The notes: generated by a model from the letters alone, not told the origin. A stretch of DNA of 64,000 bases from Oreohelix idahoensis (GCA_024509875.1 JAMPIV010012238.1:1-64000); one strand, 5' to 3'. Positions 36,364 to 47,880 are shown, counted from the stretch's first letter. Numbers and translations are program-made.

Positions 36364-36882
36364 TATTAAAATGAAAAAACTAGATCATCAGACCCTCCAT
36401 ACAGTATTATTAGATAATAATTTGAAAACATAATCCACATTAGGGCGGCAATATAATACCCGCACTCATAATGTATTTGGGATACAGTCTTACGATTTAT
36501 ATGAGTAGGGACTGTACTTGTTTTTTCAGGTCATGTGGAAGATTGTTCCAAGATGAGCAGCTGAGTAAGCCAAGCTCTTCTTGTACAAATCTAGCATGGG
36601 CTTGAGTACCTGTAACTGGTTAAAGCGCTGACTACGTTTTTTCATTGAATTTTAAAAGTGGCCACAGATACGTTGGAGCATTCTGTGACAAAATTTTGTG
36701 AGCGAATTTAGCTTTGTTAAATAGGAAGCGCTTTCTAAGGGGTAATATGTTAAGATAGTTTTATAGATCTATACAATGTGTTTGTGTTTATCAGCAACTA
36801 GGCGCACTGCACGTTTTTGAATGGTGAATGGATTTATTTGCATTCGATTCTCGTTGCTCCACTTAATAAGATTATGTGTGTA

Positions 36883-37765
36883 TCAGTTTGTAAAGATAGT
36901 TCTAGTGTGGCTGCAACTTTTGTCACTAGTGTAAACAGTACAGTCATCGGCAAACAGGTCACAGGATGAATGTTTGATGTGCAGAGGAAGATCATTAATG
37001 TATACGGCAAAGAGAAGAGGGCCGAGAATAGAGCCCTGAGGAACACCGATATCGACAACAGTTGGGTTGGACAAAGAATTATTGTAAGGACACCACTTGT
37101 TGTCTGTCTGACATGAATGATTTAATTAACTTCACCAGCTTAAGATTTACTTTCATTGTGTCTAATTTTCTGATTAAAATAGTGTGATCTATCATGTCGA
37201 ACGCATTTTTTAAATCTACAAATATTGCTCCTCATACATAAATTATCGCTCTATTCATTGATGTTTTAGATGCTTAAAGCAGACCTTTATAAAATTCTTG
37301 TCTGATTATTTTTGATATACTATCACAGTTTAAGGTAGAATTAGAATATGAAAAATTTTTAGTGATATTCTACATATAGTATTCAGTTATGGTCATGAAC
37401 AAATTTCACAGAACACAAAAATGTTTTGGTCTAACGCTACCAGCGTTGTTCCGGCCAGAGGCTGACTGACTATCAACTAGCAGGTCATTATTGGCTAGGT
37501 GTTCTATTGCTGTTTTGTGTATGTGTTTTCCAGTGGTTTGGACAGCAACGATATAAGAGAAATGTGCCTATAGTTACCAAGGTTGCTATTATCTGATGAA
37601 CCAGGTTTAACAAGAGGGTATACTTTAGCGATTTTAAAGGCTGATGGAAAGTAACTCCTTGCGAGATATTGATTATATATGTATGTTAGTGTATCAGTAA
37701 TAGCTGGTGCAGCATAATGCAGTATTCGACTACTGATTCCATCAAGTCCAGATGAGTTATTATCT
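36883..37765 (-). pseudogene. CR1/L2-like LINE reverse transcriptase
   Basis: RT part of the interrupted LINE, with 'NNSSGLDGISSRIL' at the start, the motif A region, and '[11 protein letters not shown]' plus 'FADD' at 37074-36883. Stops and shifts between 37500 and 37080 separate the pieces. Confidence 0.75.
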
Positions 37766-37769
37766 TTAA

Positions 37770-38369
37770 CCTTTAGCACGCTCGGGCGCCACATTGCGCC
37801 GAACGTAACCTATGTTCTCCATGCTGGAGGAGCAATGTTGCGCCTTACGGATATCACCGTTCCTAGCATGAGGACTTGTGTACACGTGATTTCAGCCCCG
37901 GATGTTAAGTTCTAATGTTATTTGCAAGAGAGCTAGCTTCCGTTTCCGATCTTAAAAAAGCGATGGGTGTATCCGCATTTATTTTTTGTAAATTTTTTAA
38001 ATCGAAATGAATCGGCATCAACACGCGGCCATTTTTGCTCTAATTTTATTGGATTCTGACGCCGTGCGGTGGGGATGAGATTTTTGTCTTTATAAGCGGT
38101 GGTATCGGTTCTCAGAATATGTTTGATGGCTGAGTTGGAAACGAAAGTAAAATGGCCTGTCAAGTATGTATAATTTTAGGGACTAGGAATATCGGAAATA
38201 TTTGGGTTTACGGCCGAATGTCACTGGCGGCTACGGAGTTTGTTGCTTTGATACTGAAGCTGGGTGTAACTATAGAATTTACAAGTCACCCACTATAAAA
38301 ATGGGGCGTTGTGAAAAAGAATGCAGTGGTTGGGCAAGTTTTCTGAATTTTTATGCAGCGTGCTAAAGG
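37770..38369. mobile_element. piggyBac-like MITE inside the LINE
   Basis: Exactly 600 bp with perfect 12-bp terminal inverted repeats CCTTTAGCACGC and TTAA on both sides (37766-37769 and 38370-38373). TTAA target duplications and ends starting CC are typical of piggyBac elements. Removing the element and one TTAA leaves the host LINE frame continuous across the site ('YLIDL' to 'KDNNSS'). The internal minus-strand frame (37933-38163) is not recognisable as transposase, so this is non-autonomous. Confidence 0.88.
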
Positions 38370-38373
38370 TTAA

Positions 38374-39699
38374 GATCAATAAGATAGTTATAAACTTCAT
38401 TAACTGTTATAAAAAGAATGTCGCATGGAATGGTGTTAGTACACTTGTTCTCGCAGAATGTAGATAATTTGCTGAAGTCACAAGAGGAAGAAGGTATGGC
38501 GGATTTTATATTGTGGATGTCTGCCTGAAAATGATTGCTGAAGTCTGTACAAGTAAATGAAGTATTGGGATTTTGTGAGTCTGGCAAATTTCTTTTGTTC
38601 ACTAAGGTATTGATTGCCTTCCATATATTTCTACTGTTGCTTTTGCTTTGAAATAAATTACTAAAGTAGTTTTTCTTTTCTCTGCGAATTAAATATTGTA
38701 CTTTGTTCCTTGCTGCCTGATATGTAATGATGTCCTTATTTTTGTGTGCTCGATCCCTCTGCCTCATAGCGGCAAGTACTTCTTGTGTGATAAATGGAGA
38801 TTTTATTTGTCTTTTTACACAAATTTCTTTAGTAGGCGCATGTTTTTTAAAAATACTATAAAATGTCTGTGTCAAATATGCAATGGCGTCATCAGGATCA
38901 GGAAGTTGGTAAACATCGGCGAAAGGCGCATTTTGCAAATCATTTAAAAATAATTCTTGGTTGAAATTTTTTAGACTTCTATATTCAATACTGATGTGTT
39001 TCTTTTTTGGAGATTTGTACCCATTTTTTGCCCAAGTGCAACATATGGGATAGTGGTCACTCATAGCAATAGTAGGGATGGAACATTCTATAATGTTTTC
39101 TGGACAGGTTACATAGATATGATCGATCAGTGTGGATGACGTTTTTGTTACTCTGGTAGGTTTGTTGACTATTTGTTTCATGTTATACGATGCTATGATG
39201 TTGGTCCATGTTTGATTTGGCTTATGCATATCAATATTGAGATCACCAAGAAGAATAATTTCATTGACTGTAGTGATAACTTTATCCATCATGTTCGTGA
39301 AATCTTCAAACCATGTTGTTCCTACACTGGGATTTCGATAAAGATATCCTATTACAATGGGTCTTTGTTTTTGTGGCTCTTTACCTCTAACCATATGCAT
39401 TCTATATCTATGGTCTCTAGATCGTTTCTGCGGCGATAACTGAGAGAAGTGGAAATATAAACTGCTAAACCTGTCTCTAATTGTCTACTAGAATCTCGCC
39501 GAATAGTTTTAAAACCATTACGTGCAATGTCACCATCTGTTATTTTCTCATTTAGATGACTTTCTGAAAGCCCAAAAACATGGAAATTTTGATTGAGAAC
39601 TTGTGTGAGTTCTGGAAGTTTACCTAAAAGATGGTTTACATTCAGATGGCCAAGTCGTAAACCATTCATGGTTAGTAACTGTTCATAAGTACCTGGCAT
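38374..39699 (-). pseudogene. CR1/L2-like LINE endonuclease and linker
   Basis: Apurinic-type endonuclease in two overlapping frames (39699-39352 and 39400-38374). Motifs include 'LNVNHL' at the start, 'GLSESHL', 'LGDLNIDMHKP', and the terminal 'MSDHYPICCTW'. The remaining 150 residues, Lys/Arg-rich ('RREKKNYFSNLF', 'NIWKAINTLV'), lead into RT. One frameshift near 39380 breaks it. Confidence 0.8.
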
Positions 39700-40051
39700 T
39701 TATGTTATGTAAAGAAGCTTGCGCTCAAATAAAAAGATAAATAAATACTAAATTTAACAAGTTTTACCAAGGAAGGGTAATTAATGGTGGTATTAATAAG
39801 TGGGGCACTTTGAAAACTAATTACAAACAATTCAGCTAATTGAATTACGTCAAAAATAGGTGAAAAATGTAACAAATCAAGCGCTCATATCAGACAGGCA
39901 AACAGTGTGGGAAAAAAGAATATATATATATATATATAAAACAACAATCGACAGTTGCTGGTGTTACAGAGACAACTAGTGAGGCGGGATGGAGTATATT
40001 TGTTCAACACCTGTGCTCCACAGCTGATATGTTTGGAATATATCAAATCAA

Positions 40052-40133
40052 TGCATCTCCAACAGTTAATGTCTTCTGTCGTCATGAAGTAGAGCATCTC
40101 CAACAGTTAATGTCTTCTGTCGTCATGAAGTAG
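40052..40133. repeat. Perfect 41-bp tandem duplication
   Basis: Two successive copies starting 'gcatctccaacagttaatgt' and ending 'catgaagtaga'. Identical, so recent or an assembly effect. Confidence 0.9.
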
Positions 40134-40239
40134 AGCATCTCTTGAGATCCACTGCGACTGCAACTAACTTTCAATTTGAAAATGGCAGCTGATGATGAAG
40201 ATGATAATGAGGAAGAAAATATCTAGACAGCCAGCTTAC

Positions 40240-40308
40240 CACTATCAAGGAAAGCAGTTCAAACAGCATTCCCTTTAGTCTCATTAGGATGCCAGTTCCG
40301 CCATAAGC
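40240..40308 (-). CDS. TMX3: TMX3-like exon, 69 bp
   Basis: Minus-strand acceptor 'tttgctctttcag', 23 codons, donor 'ATAGTG|gtaagc'. Phase 0 at both ends. Encodes 'AYGGTGILMRLKGMLFELL', matching the 'GGDSILQRLKRIVFD' juxtamembrane region of TMX3 between the last thioredoxin-like domain and the membrane segment. It is too short for a standard ORF search. It lies between two LINE remnants. Confidence 0.75.
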
Positions 40309-40619
40309 CTGAAAGAGCAAAACGGTTCAGTAAGTGATAAAATAATGAAAGCAGTTGCCCAGTGATTTATCTACAGTGTCCACAAAATTACACTTGTCAT
40401 ACAGGAAATTACATCTATGTGTCAAGACTGTTAGATCTTTTATTCAAAATGCAGTTTTTTTTTTTATTTTGAAGAAAAAAAAAATAATTTTCATTGTATG
40501 TGGGCCGACAGAGATTATATCATTTTGAATTCACTGATTGAGGTATTCTAAACATTTTCACTTAATAAGATCACAATTTCACGTATTCACAGATAGATCA
40601 GGGCATGGGGTTATACTTC

Positions 40620-41450
40620 AACCACCTTCTTCAGATACCTCATTTCTGAGGTTTGGATCTGGCTTTTGTGGGTTGTAGTCACTGCCCATGACTCGCATCC
40701 ATATGTCAAGACTGGGACTTAGGTGGAGCGGTATACAGCCATCTTTGTTTTCTTACCAACCTCTCTTTTGCTGAGGAATCCTCAATTTATGGCCTAAAAA
40801 AGTCTCCCAGCTGCTGATTTTCGAGTGGCCAACTCTTCTTTGATGCCTCCCTTTCGGTCTATAATAGCTCCGAGGTATTTAAAGTGGTCGACCTGCTCCA
40901 GGACCTGTTCTCCCAGCTTAATCTGATGTCTTCTTTCTTCTCGTGATATCACCATGGATTTTGTTTTAGAGCAGCTTATGACCATCCCTCTCTTCTCCAG
41001 CTCTTCCTTCCAGACTTGCAGGTTGGATTGGAGATGTGCCTCTGATTTAGTAATCAGGGCAACATCATCAGCAAATGCCAGCTCTGAAATACAGACCTGT
41101 CTCATCTTCCAGTACCCCACTGAATATTTTCTTGTTCTCTCCTTACATGCCTTGATGACATCGTCCATGAGGAGTATGAAAAGACAAGGTGACATGATAT
41201 CACCTTGTCTTAAACCAGTGGTGGTCCTGAACTCTTCTAACTTATGGTTTGCTGTCCTCACATAATTTCTGCAAGACTTGTAGAAGCTCTGTATAGAATG
41301 AATCAGAGGTGCTGGAATGTTCTTCCTTGCCAAACAGTCCCAAAGTTTTCTCCAGGGGACCCTGTCAAACACCTTTTCCAGATCTATGAAACAAAGATGG
41401 ATCTCACTCATACTCAAGGGCCTTTTCACTCAGCTGTCTGAGTGCAGCAC
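40620..41450 (-). pseudogene. LINE reverse transcriptase relic
   Basis: A minus-strand frame (41429-40794) begins with 'HLCFIDLEKVFDRVPWRKLW' (motif A), then 'GLRQGDIMSPCLF' (motif B) and 'ELAFADDVALIT' (motif C), and continues into 'DHFKYLGAIIDRKGG'. Beyond a stop at 40794 the sequence goes on with 'YGCESWAVTT' near 40670. The 5' endonuclease half is missing. Style is RTE-like or a related clade. Intronic in the TMX3-like gene. Confidence 0.75.
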
Positions 41451-41750
41451 TGGAGAAAACAAATTACTACATAAACCAATTCTGCAATACTTATTTCTCC
41501 TTCAAGTACCATGTCTGGTGGCATAGATGATCATGTCTCTCCACAACTTCCTGTCTCCGGTACTGTTGATCAAATCTGTCATTTACTTGTTGCCAAGATG
41601 TCAAACATTCCAGCATCTTCTCTCGTCATCATCTGTATTTTTTCCCTTTATCTTTTCTGCTGTCACAATATATTCCAGCTTTCCTTTACTCATTACATGA
41701 CCAAAGAAAGTGGACTGCTTGCTTTTAATGTTAGTATTTTGGTAAACAAT

Positions 41751-43084
41751 CTCATACATCTAGACATCTTGCACAAGTCTTGTCTCTCAGATCTACTTCT
41801 TAATTCTCATACATCTAGACATTCTGCACAAGTCTTGTCTCTCAGATCTACTTCTTAATTCTCATACATCTAGACATTCTGCACAAGTCTTGTCTCTCAG
41901 ATCTACTTCTTAATTCTCATACATCTAGACATTCTGCACAAGTCTTGTCTCTCAGATCTACTTCTTAATTCTCATACATCTAGACATTCTGCACAAGTCT
42001 TGTCTCTCAGATCTACTTCTTAATTCTCATACATCTAGACATTCTGCACAAGTCTTGTCTCTCAGATCTACTTCTTAATTCTCATACATCTAGACATTCT
42101 GCACAAGTCCTTGTCTCACAGATCTACTTCTTAATTCTCATACATCTAGACATTCTGCACAAGTCTTGTCTCTCAGATCTACTTCTTAATTCTCATACAT
42201 CTAGACATTCTGCACAAGTCTTGTCTCTCAGATCTACTTCTTAATTCTCATACATCTAGACATTCTGCACAAGTCTTGTCTCTCAGATCTACTTCTTAAT
42301 TCTCATACATCTAGACATTCTGCACAAGTCTTGTCTCTCAGATCTACTTCTTAATTCTCATACATCTCTACATTTTTCACAAGTCTTGTCTCTCAGATCT
42401 ACTTCTTAATTCTCATACATCTAGACATCTTGCACATGTCTTGTCTCTCAGATCTACTTCTTAATTCTCATACATCTAGACATCTTGCACATGTCTTGTC
42501 TCTCAGATCTACTTCTTAATTCTCATACATCTAGACACTGCACAAGTCTTGTCTCTCAGATCTACTTCTTAATTCTCATACATCTAGACATTCTGCACAA
42601 GTCTTTCTTGCACATGTCTTGTCTCTCAGATCTACTTCTCTTAACTCTCATATATCTAGACATCTTGCACATGTCTTGTTTCTCAGATCTACTTCTCTTA
42701 ACTCTCATATATCTAGACATCTTGCACATGTCTTGTTTCTCAGATCTACTTCTCTTAACTCTCATATATCTAGACATCTTGCACATGTCTTGTTTCTCAG
42801 ATCTACTTCTCTTCTTAACTCTCATATATCTAGACATCTTGCACATGTCTTGTCTTTCAGATCTAATTCTTAACTCTCATATATCTGGACATCTTGCACA
42901 TGTCTGTCTCTCAGATCTACTTCTCTTAACTCTCATATATCTGGACATCTTGCACATGTCTTGTCTCTCTAATCTATTTCTTAACTCTCATATATCTGGA
43001 CATCTTGCACATGTCTTGTCTCTCAGATCTACTTCTCTTATTAACTCTCATATATCTAGACATTCTGCACATGTCTTGTCTCTA
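41751..43084. repeat. 55-bp satellite
   Basis: About 24 units containing 'acatctagacattctgcaca', 'agtcttgtctctcagatcta' and 'cttcttaattctcat'. Units from 41,800 to 42,350 are near identical; after 42,600 variants with 'cttgcacatg' and 'actctcatatat' dominate. It ends at the target site of the LINE inserted at 43098. The 224-codon frame at 42485-43159 is repeat-derived. Confidence 0.92.
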
Positions 43085-43097
43085 AGATCTACTTATG
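43085..43097. repeat. Target-site duplication, left (13 bp)
   Basis: 'agatctacttatg', repeated exactly at 47064-47076; the pair brackets the 5'-inverted LINE. Confidence 0.88.
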
Positions 43098-44525
43098 TCT
43101 GTCCATGCACCTGTACTCTTGCTGTTCTGCTTGTTAGACCGAGACTGGTCCAGTTGTAAATTTTCTCACAGACTACATATTAAAGCATGTTAACTCTCAG
43201 CCCATCTTTCCAGACTTTATCAAACGCTTTCTCCATGTCTACCCAAACTGCTAATGTATGTTTTCCCTCCTGGAAAGCATCTTTGATTTCCTGTGCAATG
43301 TAGGTGACTTGATCCTCTGTGGACCTCTGTTGCTTGAAGGTTGCTTGTTGTTGCAGAAGAATGTGTTTTTCTTCTAGGTGCCAACTTAATCTGATGTTGA
43401 TCATTGTCCCCATAAGCTTTCCCGTATAGCTTAGGAGGCAGGTGGGTCTATAGCTGTTTGGGTACATTTGGTCTTTATCCTTTTTGAGAATTGGGATTAT
43501 CACTGTTTCTTTCCACGTCTGTGGCACAATACCACGCTTCCAGCTATAGCTCATATCTTGAGGAGATTTTTCTTAGCAATAGGCTCTAGCCCTTTAAGCA
43601 TGTCATTTGTCACCCCATCTTTCCCCGGTGACTTTCTTTCTTTGAGGGATTCAATGGCTGCCTCAAGCTCAATCACTGTGAGGTTTGCTGCCATGTACTG
43701 TTCTGGAACAGTTGTTATATTTTTATAAAATTCTACCTCTTTAGTAATATCTTGTTTTCTGTCAGGTGGAACATAAATCTGGCTCTCCTGTGAGAATTTC
43801 TGGGTGAAGACATTTGCTGCTTCTTTCTTTGTGAGTATTTTATCATTTTCCTGAAGGGCTATTTCTTTATTATTGCATTCTTCATTATTTAAGGCTTTGG
43901 GGAGCCTCCATAATTTTCTGTCATCTTTGTCAAGGTTAAGGGCTTCTGCAGTTTTAACCCAGCTGTATTTTGCTGAACAGTTTATTGTACTATGTAGGCG
44001 ATGTCTGCCTCAACTGTTTTGTTTGTTTCTGCTATGTTTCTGGCTTCTGTTACTTGGTTCTTCTAGTTCTTTGAGTTCTTGTGTCCAGTGTGATTTATAA
44101 TCTTTTCTTGCCCCTTGTGGTATTGATTCCAAGGCAGTTTTCAGAACTGCTTTGTTAAATCCATCAGCTATTTCTCCCATTCTTTTGTTTTGGGTGTCTA
44201 TTTGTCCACAGTATTTATCTGACAGTACTGAGAACATGCTCCAGCTGGCATTTTTGTAGTTTCAACGGGGTAATGGTTTATAAAAGTTGAGTTATATTCT
44301 ATATTTATCATTAATTTTATCAGTTTGTGATCACTGCCAGCCAAGTGGTTGAGCACAATGCATTCGATCTTATGGCTGATGTCTCCTGTTGAGAAGGCAA
44401 GGTCAGGTGTTGAGGTTGATTGCAACCATCTTGAGTAGAAGCTGGGTGTGTCATCTGCTTTGATGATCAGTTGCAGATTGGTGTCAATTTCCCAGTCCTC
44501 AACCTCAATGCCATGGGTATCAGAC
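43098..44525 (-). pseudogene. Inverted 5' segment: endonuclease C-terminus to RT motif A
   Basis: Reading the minus strand: 'IEVEDWEIDTNLQLI', 'STPDLAFSTGDI' and 'LAGSDHKLIKLMI' (44525-44250) are the endonuclease C-terminal part; 44237-44010 and 43950-43560 are the linker with breaks; 43554-43180 has 'VPQTWKETVIIPILKK', 'YRPTCLLSYTGKLM' and motif A 'AVWVDMEKAFDKVW'. Further sequence to 43098 includes 'RTARVQVHGQ'. A stop at 43180 and frame changes inactivate it. Confidence 0.78.
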
Positions 44526-45164
44526 AACAATTTAGCAAGGTGCTCCACAGGGTGGTGTCCTCTCTCCCACACTCTTCCTTACATATATATCAACGACATC
44601 ACTGAAAACATCAATGGGAATATACGCAATTCACTCTATGCTGATGACCTGACCATGTGGACTTCAGAAATTCACTTGACATGGATAACACAGACAACAA
44701 AAACATAGATTTGGGCAAAACAGCGAATGGCCATCATGAAAAAGTTAGCTGGTACCACATGGGGTGCTGATGAAAACATCCTCAAATAACTGTACACAGG
44801 CAGAGTTAGGCCTGTTATGGAATATGGCATCACAGCCTGGTCAACGGCAGTTAAGTCACATTTTGATAAAGTAAACAAACTCCAAAATCAAGTAGCGCAC
44901 ATCATAACAGGGGCGCTAAATTCCAAGAAAAGCAAAATATGGAAAACATTACAAGACTACAGTCAGTGGAGTACAGACGAGACAACAGAATCTTACAACA
45001 AGCTGAAAAATGTAAGAGACTTAAAGAACACCCATGTGCAAGAAAATAAACAGGCTAGTTGTTGCCCAGGCAAAAGAAAAAATTAACAAAGATACCATGC
45101 TAGCAAACTCAATCGCAAAGAAAATACCACCAAGCTCAATTATCCTACTGAACTAATGAGGGAG

Positions 45165-45405
45165 GTCAAAGTTCGGCAGCTAAAATACTTTGGCCACATA
45201 AAAAGGCATAACACCTTTCAGAAGACCATAACAGAAGGGAGAGTTGAAGGCAAACGTGCAAGGGGAAGACAGCGCTATAAATGGGAAGATAACATCAAAA
45301 GATGGACAGGAAAGAGTCTATCAGAGTGCACCACCAAGACAAGAGACAGAAGACGTTGGAGATCCATTACAGCCAACCTTCGTTGTGGAGATGGCAACTG
45401 ATGAT
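45165..45405 (+). pseudogene. Foreign LINE C-terminal fragment (same strand)
   Basis: An 81-codon frame 'VRQLKYFGHIKRHNTFQKT', 'GKRARGRQRYKWEDNIKRW', 'TRDRRRWRSI' is the C-terminus of an RTE-like or similar LINE protein, not of the I-like element around it. It lies between the I-like thumb and RNase H. No tail or duplication was found. Confidence 0.6.
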
Positions 45406-45675
45406 GAGAAAAGAAGGTGCTTTCCTGATCTAAAATCTGATATTCTAGGCACTGAAAGTAAAGGAATTCAGACAGAAACTCAAAGAATGCATATAGCAAC
45501 TAAGTATATTGACCAAAAATTTCCAGCAAAGCTCTGGACACATGGCAAAAAATGCAACAGAAAAAGGGGGAGCTGGCATCCTCATTAAAGAACAGAATTC
45601 ACTCTATGGTAATTGCCACTGGCAAATACTGCAATAATTTCAGTGCTGAAGCAGATGCCCTCTTAGTAATAACAG

Positions 45676-45935
45676 CCCTGAAGAATAATAACAATAATAA
45701 TAAATTCTTTAAGCACCAAACACGGCGCATAAGGCAGAAACCAGTGCTCTCCAGGTTGTTCGTTGTGACGCCACTCCTCTTAGCTCTTGCACATTGTTTA
45801 ATCCCAACGTTCTTCCTTCTCTTATTATTGTTCTTCTGAGTGTTTCTTTTGGTCTTCCTTTTTTCCTCTTACCCTCAGGAACCCAAGTGAGTGCCTGCAA
45901 TGGTATTCTGTTGTTTAAAGCCTGACCAAATGCTT
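45676..45935 (-). pseudogene. Foreign LINE 3' end (opposite strand) with ATT-type tail
   Basis: The minus strand reads 'ALTWVPEGKRKKGRPKETL' and 'ASQRTTWRALVSALCAVFG', an RTE-like C-terminus, followed by a stop and a (att/gtt)n tail (plus-strand 'aataataacaataataataa', 45686-45705). It replaces the middle of RNase H of the I-like LINE. Confidence 0.68.
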
Positions 45936-46354
45936 CAACAAGTGCACAGTGCAGTGGAGACCAGTCCATTGCAACATGCCAGGCAATGAAGTGGCAGATA
46001 AACTTGCTCAAGAAAGGGGGAGCACTGCAACTAAACAATATAGAGACAACTTATGAAATGGCTAAAACAACTATGAAAGCCATATTCAAGTCCAAATGGG
46101 ACAGAGAACACCCAGGTCACATAAAACATGATGCCTATCACCAGCTATCTTGGCGAGACCAGGTCATCATTTTCCGCTTACGTACTGGTCATAATAGATT
46201 GAGGTACCATCTATATCACAAGTACAGGATTGGTCCAACAGATCTCTGCTCCTGTGGCACCAGCTCCATGACAATCAAACATGTGCTCCAGTCTTGCCCA
46301 ACTTAACAGCAGTGAACGGAGTGGCATATGGCAACAACACACTTTTCTCAGTGA

Positions 46355-47045
46355 AAAATGTTTGAGATGTCAGGAACCTTGAGTTGACTACTGCCTTTAT
46401 TAGAGTCATTAATGTAAAAGTCTGAGGGCAAACGAGATGTCAGGAAATTTGAGCTGATTACTGCCTTTCTTAGAGTCATTAATGTAGAAGTCTGAGGGTG
46501 AACGAGATGTCAGGAAATTTGAGCTGACTACTGCCTTTATTAGAGTCATTAATGTAGAAGTCTGAGGGTGAATGAGATGTCAGGAAATATGAGCTGACTA
46601 CTGCCTTTATTAGAGTCATTAATGTAGAAGTCTGAGGGTGAACGAGATGTCAGGAAATTTGAGCTGACTACTGCCTTTATTAGAGTCATTAATGTAGAAG
46701 TCTGAGGGTGAACGAGATGTCAGGAAATTTGAGCTGACTACTGCCTTTATTAGAGTCATTAATGTAGAAGTCTGAGGGTGAACGAGATGTCAGGAAATAT
46801 GATACTGCCTTTATTAGAGTCATTAATGTAGAAGTCTGAGGGTGAACGAGATGTCAGGAAATTTGAGCTGACTACTGCCTTTATTAGAGTCATTAATGTA
46901 GAAGTCTGAGGGTGAACGAGATGTCAGGAAATATGATACTGCCTTTATTAGTCATTAATGTAGAAGTCTGAGGGTGAACAAGATGTCAGGAAATATGATA
47001 CTGCCTTTATTAGAGTCATTAATGTAGAAGTCTGAGGGTGAACGA
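46355..47045 (+). repeat. 70-bp tandem block in the LINE 3' end
   Basis: About ten units starting 'gagatgtcaggaaatttgag', including 'ctactgcctttattagagtc' and ending 'gtctgagggtgaac'. Some units lack 'agctgact' and are 62 bp. The block lies between the LINE C-terminus and its GAA tail, inside the target duplications. Confidence 0.9.
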
Positions 47046-47063
47046 AGAAGAAGAAGAAAAAGG

Positions 47064-47076
47064 AGATCTACTTATG
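47064..47076. repeat. Target-site duplication, right (13 bp)
   Basis: 'agatctacttatg', exact copy of 43085-43097, preceded by a 'gaagaagaagaagaaaaagg' tail. Confidence 0.88.
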
Positions 47077-47755
47077 ACATGCCTAAGGGAGCAGTAGTGG
47101 TTTTATTCCATGTCTTGACAGAGATCATAAAAACCACATGGGGTTACTGCACATACTTTGTGCTTCTCATCTTCCATTTTTGCTACACAGCTCATGTTTG
47201 TATCTCATTCTACATGCAGTCCTTGACTTTTGACTTGTGCAACTCTTAATGACAAAAAAAAATTATATTAAAAAATTTTTTAAGTCAGGAACATTTTCAA
47301 AAAACTATTTTCTATTCTAGGTTTTCAACCTAAACCATTTTATTTTTCATGTCCTAAAGGGCATTTATGGCTTGGGATAATGTAAACATGTTCACATAAC
47401 AGTTCTACCGTATTTAACTTTAAAAGTATTGACTGGGTTTGATAATAAACATTAATTTCCATTGGACGTGACATCATGTCCTCAGACTCCATTGTTCATT
47501 TGAGTTAAAAGTGCATTTTTAACTCTTAGTATACGAGCTGCCTTTCATGACTACCATTACAGATTTTGCAATAAATAATTTATTTATAAAGATAACATAA
47601 GTGTTATATATCAAAATGTGAAGAAATGAAACCCCTACATCATGCACGTAACTAAATTGATCAGTGGTTTGAAACATGCATTCAGCTATAAATTTTCGCT
47701 ATTGACGGGGATCGATCATCGGCCTCTCTAGAAGGCCGCTCGTATACTAAGAGTT
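47077..47755. other. Intronic sequence, nothing recognised
   Basis: AT-rich, no exon-like frame with splice sites and no named repeat. Confidence 0.4.
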
Positions 47756-47758
47756 AAT

Positions 47759-47880
47759 CTTTGAAGGACTGAGGACTAGAATGGAACGAGGCCAGGAGGA
47801 AGACAGACGATAGTATAGTCTGGCGCTCTCTCTTCCAAACCTCTACACCTGACGATAGAAGGGGAACGACTAAGTAAGTA
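47759..47880 (-). repeat. Dispersed repeat, copy 2
   Basis: The reverse complement begins 'cttacttagtcgttcccctt' and contains 'gtgtagaggtttggaagaga' and 'gtcttcctcctggcctcgtt', in the same order as 7881-8010. About three quarters of bases agree by eye. Confidence 0.65.

Larger units (their letters stand above)
36490..39699 (-). mobile_element. CR1/L2-like LINE, interrupted
   Basis: Minus-strand non-LTR retrotransposon. 39699 to 39352 starts 'MPGTYEQLLTMNG' and gives the endonuclease N-terminus ('LGHLNVNHL', 'GLSESHL'). 39400 to 38374 holds the rest of the endonuclease ('IILLGDLNIDM', 'SDHYPICCTW') and the linker to RT. After a 600-bp MITE, 37765 to about 36880 is RT: 'GLDGISSRIL', a 'FVDLKNAFDMIDHTIL' region (about 37235-37170), '[13 protein letters not shown]' and 'FADDCTVYT'. 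Further C-terminal sequence ('LYKKSLAYSAAHL') runs to about 36490. Frameshifts occur near 39380, 37500 and 37080. Clade is inferred from motif style. Confidence 0.8.
44530..46310 (+). pseudogene. Direct 3' segment: RT motif B to RNase H and C-terminus
   Basis: Plus-strand frames: 'QGAPQGGVLSP' then 'YINDITEN' and 'LYADDLTMW' (motif C, about 44635); 'VMEYGITAWSTA' (44810) is the thumb; 'ATEKGGAGILIKE' (45555) is RNase H; 'HCNMPGNEVADKLAQERG' (45973) is its C-terminal part; 'FRLRTGHNRLRYHLYHKY' and 'CSCG' to 'HVLQSCP' (46160-46306) is the cysteine-bearing tail. Two foreign LINE fragments (45165-45405 and 45676-45935) interrupt it. Intronic in the TMX3-like gene. Confidence 0.75.
43098..47063 (+). 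mobile_element. I-like LINE with 5' inversion (twin-priming structure)
   Basis: One insertion bounded by perfect 13-bp direct repeats. Its left 1.43 kb is in minus orientation (endonuclease C-terminus then RT to motif A), and its right 2.5 kb is in plus orientation, beginning at RT motif B and running through RNase H, the C-terminal region, a 70-bp tandem block and a GAA/A-rich tail. RT motif A lies on one strand and motif C on the other. The inverted part ends at 'RVQVHGQ' and the direct part resumes near 'QGAPQGGVLSP', so only a few residues are lost. This is the known product of twin priming. RNase H after RT places the element in the I superfamily. Confidence 0.8.

Noticed and set aside
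42485..43159. 224-codon plus-strand frame with repeated 'SDLLL'
   Set aside because: Read-through of the 55-bp satellite and its variants; no start context, splice sites or domain.
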